NCBI RefSeq assembly: GCF_000237925.1
Contig: NW_017385990.1
Span: 992,001-1,056,000, forward strand
Direction of reading: 5' to 3'
Origin: Schistosoma mansoni
Lineage: Eukaryota > Platyhelminthes > Trematoda > Strigeidida > Schistosomatidae
DNA: 64,000 bases
In this document: piece by piece, positions 10,045-23,330 of the stretch
Layout of the letters: every line of letters starts with the position of its first letter
How positions within the stretch are numbered: position 1 is the first letter of the stretch
Position numbers and translations under genes: made by a program
The notes under the pieces: model-generated
The model's input: the letters and a program-made list of their open reading frames with translations, nothing else
What the model was told of the DNA's origin: nothing
The model's database searches: none

Positions 10045-12840
10045 TGAACACATTAATATTGGTACAAGGGGACACCAGATACATATGTGCCACACAATAA
10101 CAATGACAGTGGAAAGAGATAGTGCAAGGTGTGTATAAAAGAAGAAAGAACAATAACGACCACAAATTAGTGTATCGTAGTGAAAAAATATTATTATTAG
10201 GAGAGACAGAAAGATAAAACCAGTAAGAATTGTTTCAGTCAAAGTATTTAAGGCCTTTTTATATGAGGAAAGTAAAAGAGGGTCACAGCAGGATCGCCAC
10301 TGGCCTCTTTTCTCGGCCATATCTGATAACGTCCCTAGATACTGTGTCGCACCACCTCTCGAGCCAAAACCAGGGATTCGAAAAGGGTCAACAGAAGCCA
10401 GTGCTGTACAGCTTTCTTTCATACCACGACACCATGTCGAACACTGACCACCTATCCACTTTTTCCAACCAGTCCCAGAGTCGGCAAATAATGCACAACC
10501 TTGAATTCTCGGAGAAGACATCCGTAGAACATGTACAAGCCACCGAAGTCGATGATTCAAGATGATGACACTAACTGAATTATCCCTTTGCGCCTGAACA
10601 CATGATGCCGAACCTCTGCATTACTAACATCGTGTTGCCACTGGGTGTCAGCAATCCTTCGGAGACAACGATGATCGAGCACAGAGAGTCGATTAAACCC
10701 TCAACTCGGAGAACCAGGTTTCACAAGCATAGAGCAAATCTGCTCTCACCGACGCGTTGTAGATCCGAGCTTTTACAGCCAGACTAACACCACGAAGGCG
10801 CTAAGGATGGCTCTGATTGGCATAAGCCTCTCTGGCTTTTACTATACGTGCATCGGTCTCATCACTCACGCCACCATCAGCAGCTACCTAGATACACAAA
10901 CTTCTCAACTACTTCAATCTGCTCAGTACCCACGGTGAGTACAGAATCAGGGTCCTGCCAGTCTTTTAGAAGTACTTTGCACTTGGAAGGTGCAAAGCAC
11001 ATACAATACCTACGGACACTGATTGCCAACTGATTAAGTGCGGATTGCATGTCTTGGGCATTATCGCACAGTAGGGCAATATCATCCGCATACTCAAGGT
11101 CGAGAAGTAATAATAATAATATATTTCTGCAAGGGCAGGTACACGCCAGTTTTACAGGCATGATCTACAAGTTACAACATACACTGGTCCACAGTATGCA
11201 TCCTAAACAGGGTTGTTTGGTAAATATAATCTACAAAAGTTTATAGCGGTTCATTCGTTCAGATATACTGTGTTTTCTTTCTTCAGGCAACAGACCCACA
11301 CCGCCATTACTTACATCCATCAGAGCTGTTTCCAGAATGTCATCGATGGCAAAGTTGAAGAGAAATGGTGAGATCAGGCAACCCTGCCTAACCTCATTGC
11401 TTGAATAGGTCAGTGGAGAAAGGTAGTTGTATGCCCTCACTCTGCCTGAGGTGTTTGTATATAGCGCTCTTGGCATGTTAATAAACTTTTGGGGCACACC
11501 CTTCTTCAATAGACAATTCCAGAGAGCGGTCCCATCCAACGAATAGAAGGCAGCCTCGATGCCAAGAAACACTACGATTGTTGGTCTGTGATAAGTATGA
11601 CAGTGTTTTAACATTTGACGGAGGGTGAAGATGTGATCAATGCATCCTCGACCAGAACGAAATCCAGCCTGCTTCTTGCGAGTAAATCTTTCTCGGGTTT
11701 TGAACAATCTGCTAAGTGCGACGGAAGCCAATAGTTTGGACGCCATCGGAAGTAGACTTATTTCTCGATAGTTGTGACAGAAACGACGTGAACCCTTTTT
11801 AAAGATATGGACAACTGTCTACTCGTTCCATGATGTTGGAACACGCTTTAACTGCCAAACCTTTGCAAATAATGTGGTCGGTTCCTCATTAAGAAAGTCA
11901 ACACCACCTTTAAAAAGAGCTGGAGGTAAGTCATCTTGGTCTGTTGATTTGTAGCGTTTCAAGAGTTGGAGTTCCTTGCGAACTTCCACCTCATCTAGGG
12001 GAGCAGTTGCCACAAGCCATGGAGGATAGGACAGTCTGATCGATGCTGCCGGAGCAGCAGGCCAGTTGAACTGCCGTTCGGAGAATCCTACCCATCGTCC
12101 ATGTCGATAGATGCTAGCGATTGGCATCCTGTCATCCTCACAGCTTGTTTCACTCACACCAAACTTCTTGCTGCCAGTGGCTCCAGTGAGTTGAAGGAGC
12201 TTGAGGCAGTTACCAGATGCAACTGCTGCCTCCAACCCGATGGCACGCTCCGACCACCAGGCTTCTCAATCCACACGCAAACTTTGTCCAATTACATCAC
12301 GTATCAGCCTTCGTTTGTGGTCATACCCACGGTCACCCGGAGTAGACCTACGGGCTTCAGTGAGTTTTAAGGAGCTCGAAGAAGCCCATTACTTATAAGC
12401 GAGATGTTTTACGAAGCCACAAACTCCTTTACTCACCATTTTTATGGCGTCTTGCAATCGCAATCAATGTTCATCTATACTTTTCGGTGAGTTGTTAGCT
12501 AGCTCTGAACTTAGCTGAGTTTCATATTTAGTTGCAACAGAAGCTGCGACCGTTTTTCTGACATCGATCCGTTTAGGACTATGAATTCTTTGGTCACTGA
12601 AAAGTAAGGTAAGATTGGCGCAGAGATGGACAATCAGAATTCGGATAGATGGTCAAAATAAGCATGGTCAGAGTTCAGATAGCCATTTCAAAAGGAGCTG
12701 AAGTCTTGTACACAACCACACCAGAGGTAGCTGATCACGATATGATCAATCTGAGTCCAGGCTTCAGATGCAGAGGGTGGACGCTAGGTGGTACATCTGT
12801 TCTCACTTTTGTGAGAATAGAAAAGAGCGGATAAGAAGTG
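10045..12840 (-). mobile_element. LINE-C: RTE-like LINE, endonuclease end through 3' tail
   Basis: This is the longest LINE copy here. Minus-strand order: the end of the endonuclease (AWTQIDHIVIS-like, about 12,740), a linker (11,819-12,235), reverse transcriptase with KKQAGFRSGRGCIDHIFTLR and EVRQGCLISPFLFNFAIDD (11,231-11,746), the catalytic block LEYADDIALLCDNA (about 11,050-11,110), and the C-terminal HRLRWLVHVLRMSS region (9,925-10,560 frame). The 3' UTR ends at about 10,045 with TATCTGGTGTCCCCTTGTAC, the same tail as R600. The frame is broken several times, so the copy is inactive. The 5' UTR and the start of the endonuclease are missing. Confidence 0.85.
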
Positions 12841-12952
12841 TAGTACACAAAAAATAATAATAATTAAGGTTATCAAATGAATGTGAATTGTTTGAATATT
12901 AATGGAAGCTAGAATGATATTCCCAGTAGTAATTGCCATTTAATTTTATTTC

Positions 12953-13382
12953 TGTGTGGGTTGTGAGGCTGCCCAAATGTCAAGACCGAAACATATGGTT
13001 TACTTAGGGGGCCGCAATTCGACCTAAATGTTTAATCCACAAGACAGTGAAGCATTGTTAGAAGATGTAGTCTCATGGGAGACGGTGACCAACAATAGGT
13101 TCATACGCTATTTGTTTCCTTAGGATTTTGGAGCCCATATGAACCAATGGCTCGGAATTCGGGCTTTACAACTCCCTTAAGGTCGAAACTCCGTGTCCAT
13201 CAACCCCGCTAGAGCTCCAGACATTCGCTTTTCGTCCCCTCAATTTCGTGAACAACAGTAACGCCACGAGAAGGCAGTGAGTAGGACTTCCATGGAAGTA
13301 GTTATATTCACGTGGCCATGTGATGGAATTTCGGTAGAGTGAGCTGACTCTCCTCAATCACCTGTACCACGGTATTTGTGAG
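12953..13382 (-). repeat. R600 interspersed repeat, diverged
   Basis: Blocks shared with other copies include GGTGACCAACAATAGGTTCA, GCTCCAGACATTCGCTTTTC and AACGCCACGAGAAGGCAGTG. The 3' end is missing. Confidence 0.75.
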
Positions 13383-14335
13383 AAGCACTTAGAAACATTT
13401 GCAAGCAAATGCGACATTCTAGATCATTTAGATACTTTGATATCTAGGAGTGGACCAAAATTTCACAGTCTACTGATAAATTAGTGGGACAGGAATAACC
13501 ATGAAGATACCACCAGTATTGTAGTTTGACAACTCTTTACCAGTAACACCTATAATCGAATCGTGCCCACCCAGTTAAAAGCAGAAGTCAGAAGCGAATA
13601 GGTTGGAAGATATGTTTGAAGCGTTATCAATATATCGAGAAGCGATTGATTTATTTGGCTAATGTTCGTAGGAGACGTTTCCCACGCCGTTCTGTCACGT
13701 GATCTGGTGCGGATGCACGACCGAGCGCCTTCAGCTAAACAAGTCCACTTAAACTAATGTGGTCAGCATCCAATGTCGAACACTTATAAAGCTATTGATT
13801 TTGGGGGGATTATTTACAGCTACAGATCACTCCCCCTTAGTGAGGTAGTGATGACCCTACTATGTGGCCAGTCAGAAGCTTAAACCCAACAAGTTTGTCG
13901 TTGGTTAACACTCTTCTGATAACCTGCTATGTTTACCAGTGTCTGGTCGTCTTTCCTTACTATAAAGAGCCATGAAATACAATATAACAATCGTAAAGCA
14001 AAATACAATCGAGATATCGGTTCTTTATAGACTTCATCGTTCTTTTCCAGCCGTCCTGGAAAAAAAAAATAGAACGTGTAAGTGCATGTCGAAATATACT
14101 CATACTTGCGTAAAGACACAAGGTGAGCGGAAAAAAAGTAAATAAACTAATACGCTTGCAACAGCGTAAAAGCGATCGAAAAAATTGGTGTTTTGTTTTT
14201 TTATTAAAAAAGTGAAACGCTTATTAGTAAAAGAAGTTGCTTTTTTGGGATTAAAAATGTATAAATGAGCATATTACATTTTTTTCTATAATATATAACA
14301 CGAAGGAAAGTCGGGATAAAGTTTGTGTCCTACGT
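13383..14335. other. Unassigned stretch beside the minus-strand gypsy relic
   Basis: No gene was recognised. It lies where the 3' LTR of the adjacent minus-strand element would be expected, but I could not define LTR ends. Confidence 0.4.
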
Positions 14336-14339
14336 GCAA

Positions 14340-17300
14340 GGGTAGTTTAAATGTTCTGGAAATCTTACTCTTCTTCCAGAACGCGTTATCTTAAGTTTAT
14401 TTTCACACGCTGACGAAGTATCAAGGTGTGTTTCGGCTGTCGAACGGGGTACTACAAGTGTAGGAACCGTGTCGTTCGATTGTACTGAAGGAAAACCGAC
14501 GTGGATAAGATTTCCTTTTAAGTACGCTGCTTTGAGGCGATCGATACTGATGCTATCGTTCGTGCCATTCTCATCAACTATATAATACTTGGGTTCACGT
14601 TGAAGAACTTTGAAGGGTCCTTCGTATGCTGAATCGAGAGGTCGTCAATGTGAGTCTCGACGAACGAAAACATGTGACTATGTCATAAGTCAGGTTGAAC
14701 GAAAACATCAGTTGATTGAGGTCGAATGTGAGCAGGTTTAACTGAACGCATTGCGTTTGTAAGCTTGCTCGTGTAGGAGTTTAGATCCATGTTCAATGAA
14801 GAAGATGAAGGATTCACAAATTCTCCTGGAAGTCTTAGTGTTGTTCCATAAACGAGTTGAGATGCAGTGTATCCGATATCAGCTTTCACCGCAATGCGGA
14901 TACCTAGCAAGACGAATGGAAAAGCGCATATCCACTGTGAAACGTTAGCAGCTGATAGTGAAGCTTTTGGTTGCCGATGAAAACGTTCTAGCAACCCGTT
15001 TGCTTGTGGGTGGTAGGCGGTCGTTCGGAAGCGAGTGATTCCTAGTAGTGTGGTCAGACAACGGAAAAGTTCAGATTCGAACTGCCGTCCGCGGTCTGTA
15101 GTGATGGTTGAAGGGCACCCGAAATTTGCTACCCATCGTTCGACGAAAGCGCGAGCCACTGTTTCATCAGTGATGTCCTTAATAGGTACTGCTTCTGGCC
15201 ATCGAGTGAAACGGTCTACGCATGTTAAGAGACATGATTATCCATTTGAATCTGGTAAGGGTCCTACCAAATCCAGATGAACATGGTCGAAACGACCATC
15301 AGGGGTTTTGAAAGAGCCTAAGGGACATTTGTTGTGCCTAATTACCCTAGATTTCAGGCAGCTTACACAGGAGCGTGCCCACTCCCTCACGTCTTTATTC
15401 ATGACAGGCTAGCAAAACCGTTCGGCTATGAGCTTGATGGATGCAGGAACACCTGGATGAGAAAGATTGTGCAACGTATTAAAGACATTGTGTCGATAAT
15501 GTTTTGGTACGATTGGACGATCCCTACCTGCATATGTGTCTCAAAGTAAGGTTTCCTTACCTGTTCCCATCTGTTTGATACGCAGTTTTAGAGTTGTTGA
15601 GGACAGGTCGTGCTGAAGATCAGTGTCTTCTTTTTGAAGCTCAGAGAGTTTAAGAAGGTTTATTCCTTGGAAACTGTTCGAGGAACTAACACGAGACAAA
15701 GCGTCTGCGACTACATTGTTAGCTCCAGAAATGTGTTGTATGTCTGAAGTAAACTGCGAAATGTAGTTCAGTTGTCGAGACTCTCGAGGTAAGTACTTGT
15801 CTGAGGATGAGCTTAAGGAGAAGGTAAGAGGTTTATGATCGGTAAAAAGTGTGAATTCCCTTCCTTTGATGGAATGTTGGAAATGCCGTACAGCACAATA
15901 CATAGCTAGGAGTTCCCTACCGAACGTTCTGTACCCCGATTCCGCGTCTAGCAACCGTCTCCGGAAAAATCCTAATGGTTGACAAGAGTGGTTAACTCAT
16001 TGTTGTAAGACTCCTCCGATTGGTGAGTCGGGTGCATCTACGGCGATACTAATGGGCGCTTGAGTGTCTTGACATGCGATCAGAGTTGCCGTAGCGATAT
16101 GTTCCTTAACTGTAGAGAATGCTTTTCGAGCGGTGTCGTCTAGACTAATTGATTTCGCATCTCCACGAAGTTGGTCGATTAACGGTTTCATAAAAGATGC
16201 GCATTTAGATATGAACCGTCTGTAGAAACTTACAAGGCCGTTAAAAGTTCGCAATTGCTTAACCGTGGTCGATTCTGGGTAATCCATAATGGCCGCCACT
16301 TTGCTTCTAAGAGGTCGGATGCCTTGAGCATCAGTGGTGTGTCCTAGGAAGTCTAAAGAGTTTGTTCCGACCTGGCATTTCCGAATGTTGATCATAACGC
16401 CATTCCTTTGAAGTCGTTCGAAAACAATGTCCAGATTCTGGAGATGTGATTCTCTGTCCGGACTTGCTGTGAGACAGTCATCAACATACGCATGAACGAA
16501 GTACAGACCTCGGAAGACGTCGTCTACGAACCTTTGAAAAGTTTGAGCCGCATTTCTTAGACCGAAGGGCTTTCGTAGAAATTCGTAGAGGCCGAAAGGA
16601 GTTATGATGGAGGTTTTCGGGATGTCGTCAGTAGCCATAGGGATTTGGTTATGAGCTTTAACCAAATCGATTTTCGGAAAGACAGTTGTACCATTCAAGG
16701 TAGCTGTTAAATCGTGAATGTGGGGCAACGGGTAACGATCGAGAATGGTTTCAGCATTCAGACGCCGATAATCACCCGTTGGACGCCAATCATTTTTAGG
16801 GACCATGTGCAAGGGAGATGACCATGGGCTACTTGACGGTCGAATCATCCCTGAGTCTATCATGTGGTCGAATTCGTTTTTAGCTGACTTGAGCTTTTCG
16901 GGAGCCAGTCGGCGTTCTCTCAAGAATACAGGTAGTCCTGTAGTCGTGATGTAATGTGTAACATTGTTGGTTGCACACGGCAATTTCGGTTGTGGTTGAT
17001 ACATCCCAGAGTATTTATCGAGTAACGATTGATATAATGGGTCTATGGCGTGCTTACTTGTGACTGGAGATAATCTGCAACCAGAAAAAGGAGTTATGCA
17101 AACAGATAATTTAGTGTTTCCGTCTATTAACCTTTGTGAGCGTGTGTCGATGAGTATATTGTGGTAATGTTACAGGTTTATACCAATGATTGGCATAGAA
17201 ACATCTGCGACCACGAAAATCCAGTGTATGGGTTTGCGTAAACCCACGTTAAGGTAGACGTACCTTTTACCATACGTGGCGATCGGTTTTCCGTTTGCCG

Positions 17301-17560
17301 CCTGTAAGCTTAAAGCAGACTCGTGAAGCATGTCGTTAGAATTCGCAGAAAGAACGCTAACTTCTGCGCCAGTATCGACGAGGTAGCGAACTTTCGTTAT
17401 CACATCCGTGACGTATAAGAGTCGTCTATGTTCGCCGGTTACGGCTGCCGTTAACGCGTGCCAGATGGGAAGATTCCTGGACTGTTTTTCGTGCCATTCG
17501 ATTTCGAGGCCGGATAACTGCAGGGTTTTCTGCAATTTCTAGAAGACTTGCCATACTGGC
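14340..17560 (-). mobile_element. Ty3/gypsy fossil 1: protease, RT/RNase H, integrase
   Basis: Minus-strand order of parts: aspartic protease with VDTGAEVSVLS (17,170-17,535), reverse transcriptase (15,997-17,004) with a diverged catalytic motif AYVDDC, RNase H and VADALSR (15,541-15,954), integrase core (14,683-15,159) and an integrase C-terminal region to about 14,340. The order is Ty3/gypsy. The copy is broken in a handful of places and no gag was seen on this strand. It meets fossil 2 head to head at about 17,600-17,880. Large readable frames suggest moderate age. Confidence 0.85.
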
Positions 17561-17879
17561 GCGTCTCGGTATTCATTCGATACCACGAGATTGCCAATAA
17601 ATATACTTCATCTGGACCAGCTACAGCCTTCTGATTTACAAGCTAGCGAAGGAACCAAGTAGTTGTTGGGTGCGTAATCTTATTGTGGTGGTGATCATAG
17701 TCAATCAAGATTCGACGCCATCTACATGTGGTTTGCCAAGTCTTCGAACACATTTCAACTTATGGCAAATCTTCCAAAGAAGATCACAACGGTGAGTCTA
17801 TTATTTATCTACCCGCTTGTGTTTCACGTATTCGTATTGATACTTTTCAATATATAATATTCTGGCACCAACTTGATAT

Positions 17880-20490
17880 GATGGACAACGATAAGAATAA
17901 TATTAATATGATAGACTCGAAACTACAGGCAATTAGCTTTCGGCCGGTTCCTTTCATCCCCCAAGATCCAGAAGTTTGGTTTGTGGCACTGGAATCTCAA
18001 TTCCAGATCCGCCGCATAGCCAACCAACGGTTCTGGAATGTTTACACGTGGATCACTTAACCGTTGTTCGTGAGGTCGTCCTCAATTCAAACGTACCAAA
18101 CGTTTACGATCGTCTCAAGGAAGCAATCCTTCGACATTTCCTCTCGTCAGAAGAGGAACGATTGAGGACCTTGTTAGCATGTCACCCTATGGGTGATGCT
18201 AAACCGAGCCACCACCTCACACGCCTGCAATCTCTTGCATGAAAAACGACAGCTGACTCAGGGATTGTCAAAGAACTGTGGCTCGAGTCTCTTCTAGCTA
18301 GTATCCAACCAACCCTTACGGCTCTGCTCGAGGACACCCCACTCAACAAGGTGGCCCTCAAAACAGATAAGATCCTAGCACGAACTAGCATCCGAGAAAA
18401 CTACATAGTTGCCTGAACATCACATTCAAACATCGACCTCGATGCTAGGTGACCTACGGCTCGTGGGGATAGTGATAAGTGTATCCACACCCGTCTCAGC
18501 TTCCGAGACCGATCTAATGTGCCAAAACCCTGCATTTCCTGACCCAGGTCACGTTCCGTAATGGCCGTAACAACTCGTCCTAAGCGAGTATCTTCCAAGC
18601 CACGCCAAACAGCGGTTTCGGAAGCGAGTTCAGGTTGGTACTGGTTCCACCGTGCCTTCAAGGCCGGTGCCCGCCATTGTCTAGCTCCCTGCTCATACAA
18701 GGAGGGTAACTCCTGAGCCGGCGACTAAATGCGGCCGTACTCGCCGGTCCTTCATCTCAGATTGGACGTTTATTTTATGTGCACGATTATCGCACTAACG
18801 CTAGGTACCTTGTGGATACAGGTGCCCAAGTTTCTGTCGTACCGATTGGTAACAGTAAAACTCAATCTACCATTATTCGACTACGCGCTGCGAATGGCTC
18901 AGTCATTCCTATCTATGGTACACGACAACGTATGGTCAACCTGAGCAACTGACGACAGTATGTGTGAACGTTTATCATCGCTGATGTTCCCACAGCCATA
19001 TTCGGTATCGATTTCCCACAGCACTACGAATTGCTAGTCGATTCATGTAGGCTGCAGCTAATCGATACTTCGTCGAACAGAGAATTCATGGGCTTTAAAG
19101 TTCAAGCAAACGATTACTGAATCACAGGCGTATTTCATTCGCGTGACGATATATTTCACGCTTTATTCCAGAAATTCCCCAATTAACTAAACCTCTCGAG
19201 GAGATCCAACTGGTAACCAATCATGTGGTACACAACATAGTAGTTGGCGGACTGCAGTCACGGCAAAACGTAGTCGCGTGGCACCAGAGAAATTAGCTTT
19301 CGCCAAACGCGAATTTGACAACTTAATAGCTACTGGTATTATTCGTTCTTTTCACAGTCCCTGAGCCTCACCTTTTCACATAGTACGAAAAAATGAATGG
19401 GACTAGTTGGAGACCATGTGGAAACTACCGAGCATTACACGTAGTTACATATTTCAATAGCTACCCCTTCACCCACATACATGACATCACGGCATCACTC
19501 AATGGTACCACAATTTTTTCCAAAATCGTTCTGGTACGAGCATATCAGATCGCTATTGAAGACATCCAGAAAACTGCTATCACGACCCATTGCAATCTGT
19601 TTGAGTTCCTACGAATGCCATTTCGATTACGGAATGCTGCTCAAACTTTTCAAAGGTTTATCGATATCATAATACGAGACCTAGGTTCTGTTCACGTCTA
19701 TAATGATGACCTGTTATTCGCATCATCAAACGTAGATGAACATTATCAGTACTATCCCAGCGCCTTTCGGATAATGAAATAATAGTCAACCCTGACAAAT
19801 GTGAACTTGAGAGAACGGGAATAAGATTCTTAGGTCATGTTATTAAGCAAGAGAGTATTCTACCTTGTGAGGATAAAGTTCGTGCAGTAATGGAATACAC
19901 TGTACCGTTCACACTCAAGGAGCTGAAGGCATTTCTCGGTCTGGTCAACTTCCACTGACGCCTCATTCCGCACGCCGCAGGACGGTTACGACCATTAACC
20001 GATTTACTTCACGGTAATTCACGCAAACTGGAATTAAACGATGCCACATGTGTTGCATTTTCAGAGATCAAAACGGCCCTAGCTCAAACCACACTTCTCG
20101 CGCATCCTGACCCATCAGCCACGCTTAGCATAGAGGTTGATGCATCGGATTTCGCCATAGAAGTCGTTATGCAACAGAACATCTCTGGGGGTTGACAACC
20201 CCTCGAATTTTATTCACCACGCCTCACTCTCATGGAGACGAGATATAGCGCATTTGGTCGCGAACTGCTAGCAGCCTACTGCGCTATCAAATATTTCCGG
20301 CACGCAGTAGAAGGTCGTAATTTCATCTTGTTCACTAGCCATAAGCCCTTAACGTATGCTCTGCATACCAAGTCTGACCGCTACTCACCACGAGAGTGCA
20401 GACATTTGGGCTATATCTCTCAGTTCACGACAGACCTTCGTCACGCCAAAGGCGAGCCGAACTGTGTTGCTGATGCTGTCACGTATCCCA
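17880..20490 (+). mobile_element. Ty3/gypsy fossil 2: gag to RNase H
   Basis: Plus-strand parts in order: gag (about 17,930-18,260, with a QDPEVWFVALESQF-type start), a protease region near 18,790-19,080, reverse transcriptase (19,270-19,960) and RNase H (20,060-20,490). It is related in sequence to fossil 1 but more decayed, with many breaks. It ends abruptly where fossil 3 begins, so integrase and the 3' LTR are absent. Confidence 0.75.
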
Positions 20491-23330
20491 GTGAATGCAG
20501 TTACTTTTCGAGTGCTCAATCAACCTACTATGGCCATGCCTCCACCAACTGTGTCAACTTTACGCTCTTTCTTGAGAATGGTTAGTCATTATGGAGTTTT
20601 TCTTCCAGAACTGCATCGCCTTCGTGCTCCTCCCAATGGGTTGCTGAAAAAAGATACCAAATGGTTCTGGTCATCTGAGTGCCAAGAAGCTTTCTCAAAA
20701 CTAAAACAGCTCCTATCACCAAATCTTCTGCTCATACAATATGATCCAGATCTTCCCATCATAGTCGCAGCAGATGCGTCAAACCACGGAATCGGAGCAG
20801 TGATTTCACATACCTACCCAGACGGGTCTGGGAAGGCGATCGTCCACGCTGCACGGTCGCTGACTATGACAGAAAGAAACTATAGCCAGATAGAAAAAGA
20901 AGCCCTCTCTATTGTATTCGCTGTAAAGAAGTTCCACAAGATGCTATTTGGCAGACAGTTTACCTTACTAACAGACCATAAACCGCTACTGACAATTTTT
21001 GGATCCAAGAAAGGTATTCCTGTATATATAGCAAACCGTCTACAGAGATGGGCAACTACGCTGCTGAGTTATGATTTCAAGATAAAGTACCAACCAACAA
21101 CAGATTTCGGACAGGCAGATGCCCTCTCAAGACTAATTAGTTTCCACACAAAACAAGAAGAGGAGGTGCTTGTGGCTTCCGTAGATGTTGAGGCCGAGGT
21201 TCACATAGTATTAGCAGACTCAGTTTCCGGACTTCCGGTCACATTCGAAGCCAGTTAAGGAGCTAGTGAGAAAGATAAGGTGTTGAAGGTTGTTTGCCGC
21301 TGCATATTCAACAAGTGGCCTTCGTCTAGACTACATTGGGAACTCTTGCAATTTTTCCGTCGACGAGATTCACTGACAGTTGTAGATTACTGCACCATGT
21401 TTGGCCACCGTATCGTTATCCCCAGAAATCTTCGAAACGAAGTCCTTAAGCAGTTCCACTGCGGGCACCCGAGGATAAGTAAAATGAAGTCATTAGCTCG
21501 AAGCTATGCATACTGGCCATCTAATACGTTGCGAAATTATTAGGTATTGCGATAGGACTACACGAAATTCTACCGATTGACCAAATTCAGATATCCTAGT
21601 TCGACCCCAATACTGTTCCCCAACTCCAATAAATCAGAACACAGCCGTTAAATGAGAATTGTTTATGGGGTCAGCAGCAGAACAAAAATGGTTTACAGAC
21701 AAGGCATATTTATACAGTTAAAATGACTATGAACAGTAACCAATGGAAAGAAAGGACACGTAAAGGTTATAATTAGGACAACTCAAAATTGACCAATAGG
21801 AAAACGACACGTGAAAGTCATAGTTAGGACAACTGTAAATAATGGCCAATAGAAAATAACATGCGAAATATGTGAAGAGCCTGAAAACATACGACTTTAC
21901 TTTCGAGATAATTTTGGGATATTCCTGTGAATATCCTAACACCATCAATGGACCATGATATAGAGCAAAAGTGTCGCAGTTGTTTGTCCTGTTTAGAGGC
22001 CGCAAAGAACCCAAATAAAGCTGAACCGCAACCATGGCCAAAACCAGACGGTCCTTGGCAAAGAATACACGCCGATTTTGCCGGTCCAATACAAGGCAGG
22101 AATTACTTGATTGTTGTCAACGCTTTCACAAAATGGCCAGAAGTATACGACATGCCGAAAATGATGTTAGAGAATACAATAAGAAAATTGTCAGGATTAT
22201 TTGCTTGTTTTGGGGTACCCGAGATCTTAGTGACTGACAACGGCACCCTGTTCAAGTCATTTGTTTGTAAACGGTTTTGCAATGAAAATGGAATATCACA
22301 TCTACAGTCTCCTCCGTACCATCCTCAGTCGAATGGCCAAGCAGAAAGATTCGTGGATACTATAAAACGAGCTCTAGTCAAAGGGGGAGGAGAGGCTATC
22401 CCAGAACAAGTAATCAGCAAGTTCCTTATGTCTTACAGAGTTACCCCCGATCCGGAAGTACTAGAAGGTAAGTCACCAGCCGAGTGTATGTTCGGAAAGA
22501 AAACCAAAACAGTCTTTAGCAGTATGTTGCCTCCTAGAAGTAAACCCACGAATGAGTATCATATGGTCACTCATAGCTTCAAGGTAGGTGAAAGGGTACT
22601 TGTTAAATCGTATCAAGGTGAAAGAAGGTGGGAACCAGGTATTATAGAACGTCGAATCGGAAGTGTATTGTATCTAATCCGGAGAAATGTCGGAACTTGT
22701 ATAAGACACATCAATCAAATTCGAAGGGACGGCAGAACATTGATGCCACAAAGCCGACTCCCATTTCATTTGCTCGTGGATTCATCTCCAAAAAGCCCTC
22801 AGGCGCGCGAATGTAGAAGAGATAAACGACGCAAGGGCGAATCGACACAACCTTCGAGAGTGATGAATCGCAAAAGAAATGCGGTAACTCAATTCCAGGT
22901 GGATCCGAGAAAAAGGTCTTATACAACAGACTTTAAAGGGGGGAGGTGTGAGGATGGTCCACAGGTGAAGTCAAGGAAGCTCTAAGAAGCCCAGAAAGAG
23001 CCGGACATATTTCATCCAATCAGCTTTGGGGAGAATATTCTAGAATAACTACGTGTAGCTTCCCTATTGGACAATGCTGATAACTCGCTGTATGCGGATT
23101 GAATAACTATAGTGATGATTCTGTTTCTACCAAAAACTAAAAAAACGCCTGACAATTTTGTACCATAATCGACACTGTTTGGAATAACATTCCTTCTACT
23201 TGTCTTCTGATTTGTGACTTGGGAGGGTTATAGCATTCGACAGCTCAAGTATTGTGCGATAGACTAAGAAATCTTAGTTCAAGATATAACAGTTCTTGTT
23301 GACCTTAAATCTATCATTGTTTTGGTTGTA
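20490..23330 (+). mobile_element. Ty3/gypsy fossil 3 (different family): RNase H, integrase, 3' end
   Basis: Contains the end of the reverse transcriptase and RNase H (20,580-21,258, TLLTDHKPLLTIFG, FGQADALSRL), an integrase zinc-binding region (21,280-21,520), an integrase catalytic core and C-terminus (21,942-22,985, HADFAGPIQG, YHPQSNGQAERF), a polypurine tract at 22,935-22,946 and an LTR-like start TGTGAGGATGG at 22,947. The style is that of the K02A2.6-like gypsy group. It has few breaks apart from an inserted solo LTR and looks younger than fossil 2. The 3' limit is uncertain. Confidence 0.8.
21522..21941 (-). mobile_element. Probable solo LTR inserted in fossil 3
   Basis: A 420-base insertion splits the integrase of fossil 3 and is flanked by the 5-base duplication ccatc (21,517-21,521 and 21,942-21,946). 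On the minus strand it begins TGTTAGGATATTCACAGG, with a TATA-like TATAAATATG inside. The far end is TATTA rather than the usual CA. Size, duplication length and TG start suggest an LTR of another element. Confidence 0.7.

Noticed and set aside
9925-10560. A 211-codon minus-strand frame as a host gene
   Set aside because: It is the C-terminal part of the LINE-C reverse transcriptase running into its 3' UTR.
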